Below are positions 1-9,132 of a stretch of DNA of 64,000 nucleotides, one piece after another. The position numbers and the translations under genes were made by a program. The stretch covers positions 248,001 to 312,000 of the forward strand of contig NZ_JAGSYA010000004.1 in assembly GCF_025685395.1 (NCBI RefSeq). The letters run 5' to 3'. Source of the stretch: Terriglobus tenax (GTDB lineage: Bacteria; Acidobacteriota; Terriglobia; Terriglobales; Acidobacteriaceae). Numbering within the stretch: position 1 is the first letter of the stretch; each line of letters begins with the position of its first letter. The notes beneath the pieces were generated by a model. It was not told the origin of the DNA and ran no database searches. It was given only the letters and a program-made list of their open reading frames with translations.

Positions 1-1611
1 GACCAGGAACTCTTCCGGCGTCTTGAATTTGGCCTCATCGTTCGAAGCCGCCCAGAACTCCGGAGCATCGAACATCGTCTTCAACACCGCTTTGATCTCG
101 CCGTGCGAGCGCGTAAAACTGGCCGCCATCTTATCGACCAGCTTCGGGATGGGATGATCGCTGACGAAACGCTCCGCCAGCTTTTCGCTGAGGAAGTGCG
201 CCGTAGCGGGACTTGTCGCCAGGATGTGCAGAACCTGGAGCCCTTCCTGTTCGCCACTTTCCTGGATCGTTACGCCAAGCACCGTCTTCGAGCCCGGTTC
301 ATGGCGGCGTTCGAGAAAGGCAAACTGGTTTGCCGAGGCGATATTCATGCCGATCTGCCGGGCCGCCTGCTGACGGCCGCCGAACACACTCCGGCGAATC
401 TCCTGCTGTGGCCGGAACCCCGGATCGAGCGTCCATCCGGTAAAGACCTTCGCCACCTCGGTTACGTCCTTTTGCGTATAGCCGCCGTTCACGCCCAGCG
501 TATGCAGTTCCATCAGTTCGCGTGCGTAGTTTTCATTCAGCCCCGTGGGCCGCTGCTGCGCGGATGCACGCTGCAAGAGCGGCTGGCGCGTCGCCGCCTG
601 CGACTTCGGTCCGGTGCTTTGGAAGTTGTCGAGGTAAACCAGCATGGCCGGACTCTTCGCCACTGCCACCAGAAGGTCTTCAAAGTTGCCCAGGGCGCGG
701 GGGCGGATCACATCCCGCTCGTAGCTCGGCAGGTAGTACGGTTCCTGTGCGTTCTTACGGAGGTAGACGTTGAAGTGGTTTGTCCAGAAGCTGGTCATCA
801 CCTCTTCCAGCTGGTGCGTCGAGTAAATCTCGCGGATAAGACGCTGCTCCATCAACTCCGCTCCAACCAGACGCGCGGTGCCCCCTAAAGCAGCGAGCGT
901 CTCCTTCTGCTCGGGTGTCATGCCTTCGACAAGGGCGGGCAGCTTTTGCTGTCCGATCATGCGCAGAGCCATCAGATCACTCGTATCCAGGTTCAGGATG
1001 CGATCAAAGCGCTCCTGGGGAGGCATCCCCGACAGCTCCCGGGCAAGTCGCTGCGGCTGCCCCGGCTGAACGCCTGCCGCCAGCATGCGCGCATCCCGCT
1101 TGGAAGCCGCATCGTCACCCGCCATATCGTTCTGCGGTTGCATCTGGGCCACATCCTGCCCCTGCTGCTGCGCAGCGGTGCGCAGTCTGTACTGCTCGAT
1201 CTGGCTGCGGTAGATGGCCCTCTCCGCCGGGTCGCCTGGCAAGGGAGCCCCGGTGCGCTCCAGAACGCGGATCATCTGGGGGCTGGGAAACCGCCTCATC
1301 AACTCGGCCGTGCTCAGTTTCATCGCCGGATAGGCTTCCAGACGCGCAAGCATCGCCGTGTCGTCTATGGCAGAAGGATGGAGCTGCTGCTCGAACCACC
1401 GGTCAAGGCCGGTCTTTTCGACAGCTTCCAGGTCGCCCGGTCGTGGACCAAAGGTAAGGCGATTCAGCGCGTAGCGAACACGCTCCTGCCCTGTAAGGCG
1501 GTTGGGCGCCTGCGGCCTCGCCGCCTCTTCCGCCAACAGGGGCTGACCGGCCAGCAGACAGCAAAGCGCGGCGGAACAGAGAGCACGGAAACTGGAATTG
1601 GAACGAAGCAT
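1..1611 (-). CDS. DUF1800 family protein, partial (C-terminus beyond left edge)
   Basis: The reverse strand is open from an ATG at 1611 to the window edge, giving 537 codons. The N-terminus has a signal-like stretch ending near LLAGQPLLAEE, followed by RVRYALNRLTFGPRPGD, the usual opening of DUF1800 proteins. Near the edge it reads HFLSEKLAERFVSD and ends in TPEEFLV, matching the conserved C-terminal part of the family, so most of the protein is here. DUF1800 proteins are exported proteins of unknown biochemistry, often encoded next to a DUF1501 gene; any such partner would lie beyond the left edge. The gene follows the E1 fusion on the same strand after 73 bases. The family call is firm; the function is unknown. 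Confidence 0.85.
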   Translation of the reverse strand, partial: MLRSNSSFRALCSAALCCLLAGQPLLAEEAARPQAPNRLTGQERVRYALNRLTFGPRPGDLEAVEKTGLDRWFEQQLHPSAIDDTAMLARLEAYPAMKLSTAELMRRFPSPQMIRVLERTGAPLPGDPAERAIYRSQIEQYRLRTAAQQQGQDVAQMQPQNDMAGDDAASKRDARMLAAGVQPGQPQRLARELSGMPPQERFDRILNLDTSDLMALRMIGQQKLPALVEGMTPEQKETLAALGGTARLVGAELMEQRLIREIYSTHQLEEVMTSFWTNHFNVYLRKNAQEPYYLPSYERDVIRPRALGNFEDLLVAVAKSPAMLVYLDNFQSTGPKSQAATRQPLLQRASAQQRPTGLNENYARELMELHTLGVNGGYTQKDVTEVAKVFTGWTLDPGFRPQQEIRRSVFGGRQQAARQIGMNIASANQFAFLERRHEPGSKTVLGVTIQESGEQEGLQVLHILATSPATAHFLSEKLAERFVSDHPIPKLVDKMAASFTRSHGEIKAVLKTMFDAPEFWAASNDEAKFKTPEEFLV

Positions 1612-1684
1612 AACGGTCACCTGTGGGGGAAGGAACCAATTCTCCCCCACAAGTTGCCGTTTGTGCAGAAATTTCTACTGGTTT

Positions 1685-3859
1685 TTAGAACTCCGCCAGG
1701 TCTTTCATCGCGGCGTAGATCTTCTCCGGCTGGGGCAGGATGATGTCCTCCAGCACCGGCTGGTAGGCCACAAAGGTATCCATGCCCGCAACGCGGCGCA
1801 CCGGAGCGTCCAGATCATGGAACAGCTCGTCGGCGATGCGAGCGGCAATCTCCGCCCCATAGCCCCAGCTGATCATGTCCTCATGCGCAATCAGCACCCG
1901 GCTCGTCTTGCGGACCGACTCGGCGATCGCTTCCCAGTCATACGGCGAGAGAGAACGCAGGTCGATGACCTCCGCGCTCACCCCGGTCTCGCGCTCCAAT
2001 CGGGCTGCGGCCTGCAGTGTGCGCGGAACTACGGCGCCATAGGTGACCACCGTCAGATGCTTGCCCGGCTTGACGATCTTCGCCTTGCCGAACGGAATCA
2101 TGTACTCCGGCCCCGGATACACACCCTTGGAGATCGGCTCGCGATACAGCCGTTTGTGCTCCAGGAAGAGTACCGGGTCGTCGCAACGGATGGCCGTACG
2201 TAGAAGCCCGTTCGCATCCAGCGCGTTCGACGGCATCACAACACGGATACCCGGGGTATGCGTGAAAATGCTCTCGCCCGACTGCGAGTGATAGATCGAT
2301 CCACCGGTCAGGTAGCCGCCAATCGGGCAGCGAATGACCATCGGCGAAGAGAAGGTGCCATTCGAGCGCCAGCGCATCACGCTCAGCTCGTTGCGCATCT
2401 GGTGGACAGCCGGCCAGATGTAGTCGAAGAACTGAATCTCCACAACCGGCTTCAGACCGCGTACAGCCATTCCGATACCGCGACCGACAATATTGGCCTC
2501 CGCCAGGGGCGAGTTGAAGCAGCGATCTCCGCCGAACTCCTTCTGCAGGCCATGGGTCAGCTTGAAGACGCCGCCTTTGCCTTTGAGCTCGCCCTTGCGC
2601 AGTCCTTCTTCACGGCTGACATCGGCAACATCCTCGCCAAAGACCAGGATGCGTTCATCGCGCCGCATCTCGTCATGCAGGCAGGCATTGATCAGGTCGG
2701 CCATGGTGCGCTCGGTCGTATCGGCACCGGGCCTTGCCTCGGTCGAAAACACATCCGCCGTAGGCTTCAGGTCTTCAGAATACTGGTGGACCAGGATCGA
2801 ATCTTCCGCCGGAATCGGAGCCGTCAGGGCGGCATCTGCCGCACGCTGCACCTCGGCATCCACTTTCTTTTCAAGCACGGTGACGCCCTCCTGGTCCAGA
2901 ATTCCCTCCTGGATCAGGAACGCCTGCATCCTGGCGATGGGATCGCGCAGAGCATCCGCTTCCAGCTCGGCAGCGGTGCGGTAGGCGCGCTCATCGTCAG
3001 ACAGCGAGTGCGAATACGGGCGAATCACGTGGCCATGCACCAGCGCCGGCCCTTTGCCGCTGCGGCAGTAGGCAACGGCCTCGGTCAGTGCCTTGTAGCT
3101 GGCAACAGCATCGGTCCCGTCGACTTCGGCGAAAAAGAAGTTCGGGAAGTTCGCCACCAGGTGCGAGATGTTGCCGCCCGGCGTGTTGCACTCCACCGGA
3201 GTGGAGATGGCATAGCCGTTGTCTTCCACCAGGAACAGCACCGGCAGCTTGTTGTTGGAGGCGGTATTCAGCGACTCCCAGAACTCGCCCTGCGAGGTCG
3301 AGCCTTCACCGATGGAGGTATATGCAACCTCATCGTTGTAAAAGATCACGTCCTTGAACTGGCGATAGTCGCCATCGGCCTTCTTCGCGGCGTCTGGCCT
3401 CTGGCTGAAGTAGCGGCCAGCCTCTGCCACGCCAACAGCATGCAGGCACTGGGTCGCGGTCGCCGAGGACGGGCTGACAATGTGCAGCTTCTTGCTGGTC
3501 CAGTGCGAAGGCATCTGGCGGCCGCCGCTCTGCGGATCGGTCGCGGCGCCCACAGCCTGCAGCAACTGGTCTTCCGCCGTCTGGCCAAGCACCAGGCTGA
3601 TGGCCCGGTCGCGGTAGTACGGCACAAACCAGTCGTAACCCGGCTTCAGAGCGAAGCCGGCGGCCACCTGCAGGGCTTCATGCCCGGCGCAGGAGATCTG
3701 GAAGAAGATTTTTTGCTGCCGTTTCAGCAGGATCTCTCGGTCGTCAATCCGGCGCGAAAGATACATGTAGCGGTAAAACTCAACGAGTTGCTGCGGACTT
3801 AGGCCACCGTAATCGGAAGCCTTCTTCGAGGACGTAGCTGCTGCGGCGTTGCGAGGCAT
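1685..3859 (-). CDS. Fused alpha/beta 2-oxoacid dehydrogenase E1 component
   Basis: This 724-residue protein joins the E1 alpha and beta chains of a thiamine-diphosphate-dependent 2-oxoacid dehydrogenase (branched-chain 2-oxoacid or pyruvate type), which decarboxylates the 2-oxoacid and acylates the E2 lipoyl domain in the cytoplasm. The alpha half covers about residues 20-345. Its ThDP region is [15 protein letters not shown] (184-198) with VEDNGYAIS after it, and [12 protein letters not shown] (283-294) matches the alpha-chain regulatory loop. The beta half starts near 383 ([17 protein letters not shown]) and contains FGEDVAD and [18 protein letters not shown]. The order is alpha then beta, as in known fused E1 proteins. 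No E2 or E3 gene is nearby, so the exact substrate is open. Confidence 0.9.
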   Translation of the reverse strand: MPRNAAAATSSKKASDYGGLSPQQLVEFYRYMYLSRRIDDREILLKRQQKIFFQISCAGHEALQVAAGFALKPGYDWFVPYYRDRAISLVLGQTAEDQLLQAVGAATDPQSGGRQMPSHWTSKKLHIVSPSSATATQCLHAVGVAEAGRYFSQRPDAAKKADGDYRQFKDVIFYNDEVAYTSIGEGSTSQGEFWESLNTASNNKLPVLFLVEDNGYAISTPVECNTPGGNISHLVANFPNFFFAEVDGTDAVASYKALTEAVAYCRSGKGPALVHGHVIRPYSHSLSDDERAYRTAAELEADALRDPIARMQAFLIQEGILDQEGVTVLEKKVDAEVQRAADAALTAPIPAEDSILVHQYSEDLKPTADVFSTEARPGADTTERTMADLINACLHDEMRRDERILVFGEDVADVSREEGLRKGELKGKGGVFKLTHGLQKEFGGDRCFNSPLAEANIVGRGIGMAVRGLKPVVEIQFFDYIWPAVHQMRNELSVMRWRSNGTFSSPMVIRCPIGGYLTGGSIYHSQSGESIFTHTPGIRVVMPSNALDANGLLRTAIRCDDPVLFLEHKRLYREPISKGVYPGPEYMIPFGKAKIVKPGKHLTVVTYGAVVPRTLQAAARLERETGVSAEVIDLRSLSPYDWEAIAESVRKTSRVLIAHEDMISWGYGAEIAARIADELFHDLDAPVRRVAGMDTFVAYQPVLEDIILPQPEKIYAAMKDLAEF

Positions 3860-3961
3860 CGTAATCTGCTTCTCGATTGTACCGCTTCACCCTATCGCAA
3901 ATCCCCCCGTCTGCCGATGATCCCGTCTGTGGGCAACTGCCCGCATTTCTGAGGGATGCCG

Positions 3962-5476
3962 ATGCTTCGCAACTGCCTGTCTGGATTCACCTTTCTTTGC
4001 GCCGCAATCACGGCACAGGCGCAGACGCCGCTCAACAATGTTGTGCCGCACCGCTACCTGGTGGTCTACCGCCAGGGTGCGCAGCAGGCGCAGGTTGCTG
4101 CGGCGCGCCAACGGATGGGAATGGCAACCCGGCGGAACAGCGCGGGCCTGGGCATCGATGCCTTTGCGCTGGCCAGTGATGCGGACGTTCGTAGTCTGGC
4201 CCGCGACCCGGACGTCGAGTTCGTTCTGCAGGATCGCGTGGTGCGAGCCAGCAGGATCCAGACCGAAAATCTCCCCATCGACAAGCATCCCTTGGGCCAT
4301 GGAGCCGCCAACCCGCCTGGATGGCGCAACCTCCCCGTCGCGGGAAACAGCACGGCGGACAGCGACTACAGCTCCCCGCAGGGTTGGGCCGTCGCCCAGG
4401 TGGGCGCCTATGGCGCAGGCTATCTGGGCCAGACAAGCTACGGCCCATGGAACCTGACCATGGGTGCGGGGATCCGCATTGCTGTGCTGGACTCCGGGGT
4501 AGACCAGCAGCACCCGGATATTGCACCGAACATTGCTCTGAACCTGACCGAGATTGACCAGACGGCACAGCCAAGTCCCTGCGATGACGGCTCGCCGCAG
4601 GATCAACAGGGCCACGGAACCTTCTCCGCTTCGCTCGCCGCCGGCGCCTATGGCGCAAATACGGGGCTGACCGTCGGCGTCGCTCCACAGGCGCAGATTT
4701 TGAATATCAAGGTACTGCAGCGTACGCCGGATGCTGCCCTTCAGTGCGCCAACGGCCAGGCCAGCGGCCTGCTGAGCTGGACGATCCAGGGCATTCAGGA
4801 TGCCATCGACAACCACGCCAACGTGATCGTGATGCCCTTTGGCACCATGGTGGACCTGTACACAGGCGACGGCGCGGGGCTGAAAACCATGTACGACCGC
4901 GTGACGCACGCTGCGGCGCAGGCAGGCATTGTTCTGGTCGCCTCAGCGGGTAACGATGGATTTGATTTCAGCAATCCCCGTTATCTGGAGCTGCCGGCGC
5001 AGGCACGCGATGTGCTGGCGGTGGTAGCTTCCACCAACCCGGCCTGCGCGGAGAACACAGCCAAGGGAGCCACCTGCCAGGCTGGCCCGGTCTCACTGGC
5101 CTATTACAGCAACCGCGGAACCCCCTTGAATGCCGTCGCCGCCCCTGGCGGAAGCTATCCCGCTGGCTCCGATACCGGCGTGACCGGCTGGGTGCGAGCC
5201 GCCTGCAGCAACGGCAAGCCATTCACCTCCGATGGAGCGCCCTCAGTTGCTCAGCATAGCTTCGGCTGCTTTAATCTTGGGCACCAGCAGTATGTCCGAG
5301 CCATGGGAACCAGCGCGTCGGCTCCATTGGCGGCGGGAGTCGCGGCACTGGTTATGGCGGCACATCCCGGCTGGAGCGCGGCAACTGTCGTCAACACACT
5401 GCGCAACACAGCCATCTCCTCGGCTACGATGCCCTACGGTGTAGTGAATGCGGCGGCTGCGCTGGGCATTCACTAG
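3962..5476 (+). CDS. Secreted subtilisin-like serine protease (S8)
   Basis: A 504-residue S8 peptidase. The catalytic triad is visible: Asp177 in AVLDSGVDQQHPD, His218 in GHGTFSASLAAG and Ser451 in MGTSASAPLAAGVAALV. The oxyanion Asn lies in VLVASAGNDG. A signal peptide ends near AAITAQAQ. It is followed by a propeptide-like segment (about residues 25-100, containing YLVVYRQGAQQ and LARDPDVEFVLQD) of the inhibitor I9 type. The ATG at 3962 is preferred over one two codons upstream because GAGG at 3951-3954 is seven bases from it, whereas it abuts the earlier ATG. It is probably secreted to the periplasm or outside the cell. It diverges from the E1 gene and shows no operon partner. Confidence 0.9.
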   Translation: MLRNCLSGFTFLCAAITAQAQTPLNNVVPHRYLVVYRQGAQQAQVAAARQRMGMATRRNSAGLGIDAFALASDADVRSLARDPDVEFVLQDRVVRASRIQTENLPIDKHPLGHGAANPPGWRNLPVAGNSTADSDYSSPQGWAVAQVGAYGAGYLGQTSYGPWNLTMGAGIRIAVLDSGVDQQHPDIAPNIALNLTEIDQTAQPSPCDDGSPQDQQGHGTFSASLAAGAYGANTGLTVGVAPQAQILNIKVLQRTPDAALQCANGQASGLLSWTIQGIQDAIDNHANVIVMPFGTMVDLYTGDGAGLKTMYDRVTHAAAQAGIVLVASAGNDGFDFSNPRYLELPAQARDVLAVVASTNPACAENTAKGATCQAGPVSLAYYSNRGTPLNAVAAPGGSYPAGSDTGVTGWVRAACSNGKPFTSDGAPSVAQHSFGCFNLGHQQYVRAMGTSASAPLAAGVAALVMAAHPGWSAATVVNTLRNTAISSATMPYGVVNAAAALGIH

Positions 5477-5498
5477 CTTCCCGGTCCTGCCGCGACTC

Positions 5499-5870
5499 TT
5501 AGCCCTTCATGCGTTCTTTGACGGATTTGGCCAGCTTCTCAATCTCTTCCGCCTTCTTGATCACCGTGATGGAGAGGGTGTTCTTATCGGACTTGTCCAC
5601 CTCTTCCTTCAGCTGGCTGGCCAGGGATAACAGCTTTTCCGTGTCTTCGACAATCTTCTTCTGGCGGTCGTCATTGCGCATCCGGGCGCGCTGGTTTTCC
5701 ATGCGCGCGTCAAAGACCGGCTGACGGTCATCCGGCCCCCCCATGGTCACGTCCGGCATACCGTTTGGACGTCCGGTCGAAGTGCCGGGAACACCTGTCG
5801 TCGGATTTCTCTGCTGCGCCGCGGCGGCTGTTACCAAAAAGCCCAGGAACAATACATGTGTGATCTTCAT
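5499..5870 (-). CDS. Small secreted protein with C-terminal coiled-coil
   Basis: A 123-residue product starting at the ATG at 5870, which has a purine-rich AAGGGGG site just upstream. Longer upstream in-frame extensions would run into the divergent MscS gene. The N-terminus MKITHVLFLGFLVTAAAAQ is a clean signal peptide. The middle is rich in Gly, Pro and Asp (GVPGTSTGRPNGMPDV). The C-terminal half is charged and helical, with heptad-like spacing (KIVEDTEKLLSLASQLKEEVD, then KKAEEIEKLAKSVKERMKG), so a coiled coil is likely. The family is not recognised. It converges on the subtilase gene with only a short gap. Confidence 0.7.
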   Translation of the reverse strand: MKITHVLFLGFLVTAAAAQQRNPTTGVPGTSTGRPNGMPDVTMGGPDDRQPVFDARMENQRARMRNDDRQKKIVEDTEKLLSLASQLKEEVDKSDKNTLSITVIKKAEEIEKLAKSVKERMKG

Positions 5871-5915
5871 CGGGACCCCCTTGAACAACAGCCGTGGTGA
5901 AATAGAAGCCAGCCT

Positions 5916-6851
5916 ATGATGCACCTTTCTGCAGCAGCCCCGCAAGAAACTCGCACAGTACAGCCGGAACGTTCGTGGAACGAAGACCTGAGCAATTTCC
6001 TGCATCACGATCTACCGAAGATCGGCTTCATTCTGTTATTTGGTTTTATCCTGCAGCGCATCACGCTGTTTTTCGTTAAGCGCATGCGGCTGATGGCGGA
6101 GCGCCAGGTCGGCAACTCGCAGCGCGCCTCGCAGCTTCGCACCATGTCGTCAGTGCTTCGCGCCACCGGGTATGGCGCCATTGGCTTCTATGTTCTGCTG
6201 CAGATTCTGCCGATCTTCGACATCGATCTGAAGCCCCTGCTGGCTTCCGCCGGCGTCGTCGGACTGGGTATCTCTTTTGGAGCGCAGTCCATCTTCAAGG
6301 ACATGCTGAACGGCATCTTCATCCTGATCGAAGATCAGTTCAACGTGGGCGACACCGTAAAAATGGCGGGCCTGACCGGCACCGTGGAGGACATGAGCCT
6401 GCGCTGCACCATTCTGCGCGACGGCGACGGAACGCAGAACATCATCCCCAACTCGCAGATCACCACCGTGCAGAACCTCTCGCGAGACTATTCGGTCGCT
6501 TCTCTGCAGGTCAGCATCGACGCCGGAGAAGACCCGGACAAAATCATGGCTCTGCTTGGGAAGGTTGCCCTGGAGGTACGGACCGACATGGCCTTCCGCC
6601 AGGTCGCCATTGAAGACCCGAAGGTGCTGGGCGTGGACAAGATCAACGGCCGCGAGGTGATCTACCTGGTGAACACCAAGGTCCGCGCCAACCAGAAGGA
6701 CGGCGTCCTGCGGGAGCTGCGGCGGCGCATGCTCCTGGCCTTTGACAAGGGAGGCATCAAGCTGGGCATTCCGTCCAGCGCCATCATGGTCAACATGCCG
6801 GACCCGACGCTGCCCAACGCAGCGCCGGTGGTTCCCGGCAGCGAGAGCTAG
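5916..6851 (+). CDS. MscS-family mechanosensitive channel
   Basis: A 311-residue inner-membrane protein. It has about three membrane segments: IGFILLFGFILQRITLFF near 36-53, GYGAIGFYVLLQILPIF near 89-105, and the pore helix LASAGVVGLGISFGAQSIF. The pore helix leads into the beta domain motif FNVGDTVKMAGLTGTVEDM. The alternating Gly/Ala packing of the pore helix and the following GDTV segment are hallmarks of small-conductance mechanosensitive channels, which release solutes on osmotic downshift. The soluble C-terminal domain is full length for the compact MscS/YnaI-like class. The 3' end overlaps the convergent DUF255 gene by four bases. Confidence 0.9.
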   Translation: MMHLSAAAPQETRTVQPERSWNEDLSNFLHHDLPKIGFILLFGFILQRITLFFVKRMRLMAERQVGNSQRASQLRTMSSVLRATGYGAIGFYVLLQILPIFDIDLKPLLASAGVVGLGISFGAQSIFKDMLNGIFILIEDQFNVGDTVKMAGLTGTVEDMSLRCTILRDGDGTQNIIPNSQITTVQNLSRDYSVASLQVSIDAGEDPDKIMALLGKVALEVRTDMAFRQVAIEDPKVLGVDKINGREVIYLVNTKVRANQKDGVLRELRRRMLLAFDKGGIKLGIPSSAIMVNMPDPTLPNAAPVVPGSES

Positions 6852-8962
6852 AGAGACTGGTTCAGCAGTTCCAGCAGACTCTCAGGATCGGAGACCGGCG
6901 GATGGCAGGTTTTGCCCGCGCAGACAATGGCAACACTGCGGCCAGCCTCAAGCCCCGGAAGGTTCGGAATGGTTCCGGCAAGTGCCGGAGGAAGCGCATC
7001 AAGCTGCGAAAAAGTGATTTTAATGACGCTTTTTGACACCGAATAGCGGCTTAAAGCGGCAATTTCGAGCATCTTTGCGGCATCATCTTCGCCCACAATC
7101 ACCACCTGCGCGGAGGGCTGCACCAGCCGTTGCAGCGCCAGACCGTAGCTGGCGGCATAGAGCCCGAAGTGCTCCACGATGCCGCCGAAGGTCTCCAGCG
7201 TATCGAAAGCTCGGTCGCGGTACTCCGCATTGCCAGTCAAAGCTTCCAGCCGGACCAGCACGGAAGCCATGGTGGAATTGGCGGCAGGCGTCGGAGCGTC
7301 CTGAAGCGGCTTGCGCCGCGCGGAAAGCGCTCCAAGAAGCGGCTCCCCGGTGGCTGGAATGTCGAAAAAGCCGAGTCCGGCAGCATCCCAGAAATGGGCG
7401 AGAACGTAGTCGGTAATCTGCTTTGCTGCAAGATAGTACTTCAGGTTTCCGCTGCATTCCCATGCATCCAGACAAGATGCAGCCAGAAAAGCATAGTCGT
7501 CGAGCACTGCCGGAACAGGCGCGGCCGGTGTGGAGCCGTCGGCATACGCGACGACGTGGGAGAGTTCGGCCTCGGGGTTCCAGGCCGCGGCCAGGATACG
7601 GTCCAGCGTCCTGAGGGCGAAGTGGATGGCCGGAGGAAGAGCCAGCGAACGGCCCGTATCGATGTACGCCGAGATCATCATGGCGTTCCATCCGGTATAG
7701 ATGGTCTTGTCGATATAAGGCGTAGGGCGCTGCATGCGCGCGCCATAGAGCTTCTTTTTTGCGGAAACCAGAAGCGATCTTGCCTCTTCGAGAGAGATGC
7801 GCGCCTGCTGGGCGATCTGCGGGAGCAGGTGACGAACATGCAAAACGTTCTTTGCGGTGTTGTGCTGCATGTCGCCCACGTCGCCAATGTCGTAGAACGA
7901 CGCGGCGATCTTCAGTTCGTCGGGCGTAAGAACGGCGCGGGCCTCATCGACGGTCCAGGTGAAGTAGTCGCCGTCGTCGTCCAGGTTAATATCAGCATCC
8001 TGCGAGGCATAAAAACCGCCGTTCTCGCGGTCGGAGAGCCACGTATCGACCCAGAGAATGGTTTCGCGGGCGACGCGGGCGGCCTCGGGTTCGGCGAAGC
8101 TCTGAAACGCATGGGCGTAGTTGGCCAGCAGACCCGCGTTGTCGTAGAGCATCTTCTCGAAGTGCGGGACGATCCACTGCTCGTCGACCGAGTAGCGGTG
8201 GAAGCCGCCGGCCAGGTGGTCGTAAATACCGCCGCGCGAGATGGCGCTGAGGGTGCCGAGGGCTGAGGAGAGGATCTTTTCATCCGCGCCGGGGCGTGTG
8301 GCGGCGTCCAGCAGCAGGTCAATGGCGGTGGAGTGCGGGAACTTGGGCTGCGATCCGAATCCGCCATGGCGGGCATCGTACATGCCGGTGATGGCGGTGG
8401 TCATCTTGGTGACCAGATCGGCGCTGACACGGGCTCCGCGGCCGGAGAAGGTCTCGTTCTGTTCGATGGCCTCCATGACAGAGGAGGCCGACTCGAAGAC
8501 ATCCTGCGGCTTTTCATGGAAAGCCTGAGCCATGGTGAGCAGGACGCGCTGGAAGCCGGGCCGGCCGAACTGGTCCTGCGGCGGGAAGTAGGTTCCACCG
8601 AAGAACGGCTTCCCTTCCGGGGTCAGGAACGCGGTCAGCGGCCACCCGCCTTGTCCACTGATGGCGGAGACGGCGGCCTGGTAGCGTGTATCGACGTCAG
8701 GACGCTCATCGCGGTCAACCTTAATGGCAACGAAGTGCTCGTTGATAACGGCCGCGGTCTCGGGATTCTCGTAGGACTCGCGGTCCATGACGTGGCACCA
8801 ATGGCACCAGACGGCGCCGATGTCGAGCAGGATGGGCTTGTTCTCGCGGGCAGCGCGATCGAAGGCCTCCGGGCTCCAGGGATGCCAGCGGACCGGCTGG
8901 TGAATGGCGGAACGGAGATAGGCGGAGGAGGCAGATGCGAGGGCGTTCGGCTCGTGAGACAT
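6848..8962 (-). CDS. DUF255 thioredoxin-domain protein (YyaL/SSP411-like)
   Basis: A 704-residue protein with an N-terminal thioredoxin-like DUF255 domain followed by an (alpha/alpha)6-barrel-like region, the layout of bacterial YyaL and mammalian SSP411. The signature is WCHWCHVMDRESYENPETA with a CxxC at Cys53 and Cys56, followed by VAIKVDRDERPDVD and GGWPLTAFLTPEGKPF. The barrel part carries GGIYDHLAGGFHRYSVD and VPHFEKMLYDNAGLL. Members are predicted redox or sugar-epimerase-like proteins, but the reaction is not settled. There is no signal peptide, so it is probably cytoplasmic. It ends within the stop region of the convergent MscS gene. Confidence 0.9.
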   Translation of the reverse strand: MSHEPNALASASSAYLRSAIHQPVRWHPWSPEAFDRAARENKPILLDIGAVWCHWCHVMDRESYENPETAAVINEHFVAIKVDRDERPDVDTRYQAAVSAISGQGGWPLTAFLTPEGKPFFGGTYFPPQDQFGRPGFQRVLLTMAQAFHEKPQDVFESASSVMEAIEQNETFSGRGARVSADLVTKMTTAITGMYDARHGGFGSQPKFPHSTAIDLLLDAATRPGADEKILSSALGTLSAISRGGIYDHLAGGFHRYSVDEQWIVPHFEKMLYDNAGLLANYAHAFQSFAEPEAARVARETILWVDTWLSDRENGGFYASQDADINLDDDGDYFTWTVDEARAVLTPDELKIAASFYDIGDVGDMQHNTAKNVLHVRHLLPQIAQQARISLEEARSLLVSAKKKLYGARMQRPTPYIDKTIYTGWNAMMISAYIDTGRSLALPPAIHFALRTLDRILAAAWNPEAELSHVVAYADGSTPAAPVPAVLDDYAFLAASCLDAWECSGNLKYYLAAKQITDYVLAHFWDAAGLGFFDIPATGEPLLGALSARRKPLQDAPTPAANSTMASVLVRLEALTGNAEYRDRAFDTLETFGGIVEHFGLYAASYGLALQRLVQPSAQVVIVGEDDAAKMLEIAALSRYSVSKSVIKITFSQLDALPPALAGTIPNLPGLEAGRSVAIVCAGKTCHPPVSDPESLLELLNQSL

Positions 8963-9085
8963 CGTTTCTAGGATAGTTGGTTTGGGGGCCGTGTGGCAGG
9001 GCGGCGCTGTGCTGAGGAGAGTAGCAGAACCTTCCAGGATGAAAAAACAAGGAAAGCAAAGGCAGGAAGCTGTCTAAACAAAAGG

Positions 9086-9112
9086 AAAGCCCGGCCGAAG
9101 CCGGGCTTTTTT
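9086..9112 (-). terminator. Rho-independent terminator after the TolC-family gene
   Basis: A seven-base-pair GCCCGGC/GCCGGGC stem (9089-9095 with 9100-9106) is extended by A-T pairs. Read on the minus strand its loop is TTCG closed by C-G, the extra-stable UUCG tetraloop. On the minus strand it is followed by TTTCCTTTTG. It lies about 20 bases past the stop of the TolC-family gene. Confidence 0.8.
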
Positions 9113-9132
9113 AATGATTGAGACAGATGCGC

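Noticed and set aside
103-1743. Several long plus-strand frames at the left edge
   Set aside because: The minus strand encodes a clear DUF1800 protein through the same region, so these are shadows.
2258-3802. A 514-codon plus-strand open frame opposite the E1 gene
   Set aside because: It lies entirely antisense to the well-supported E1 fusion, has no family features, and its composition is what GC-rich shadow frames give.
3962-5476. Subtilase as a bacteriocin-processing or toxin-linked protease
   Set aside because: No precursor peptide, transporter or immunity gene is nearby; it looks like an ordinary secreted S8 protease.
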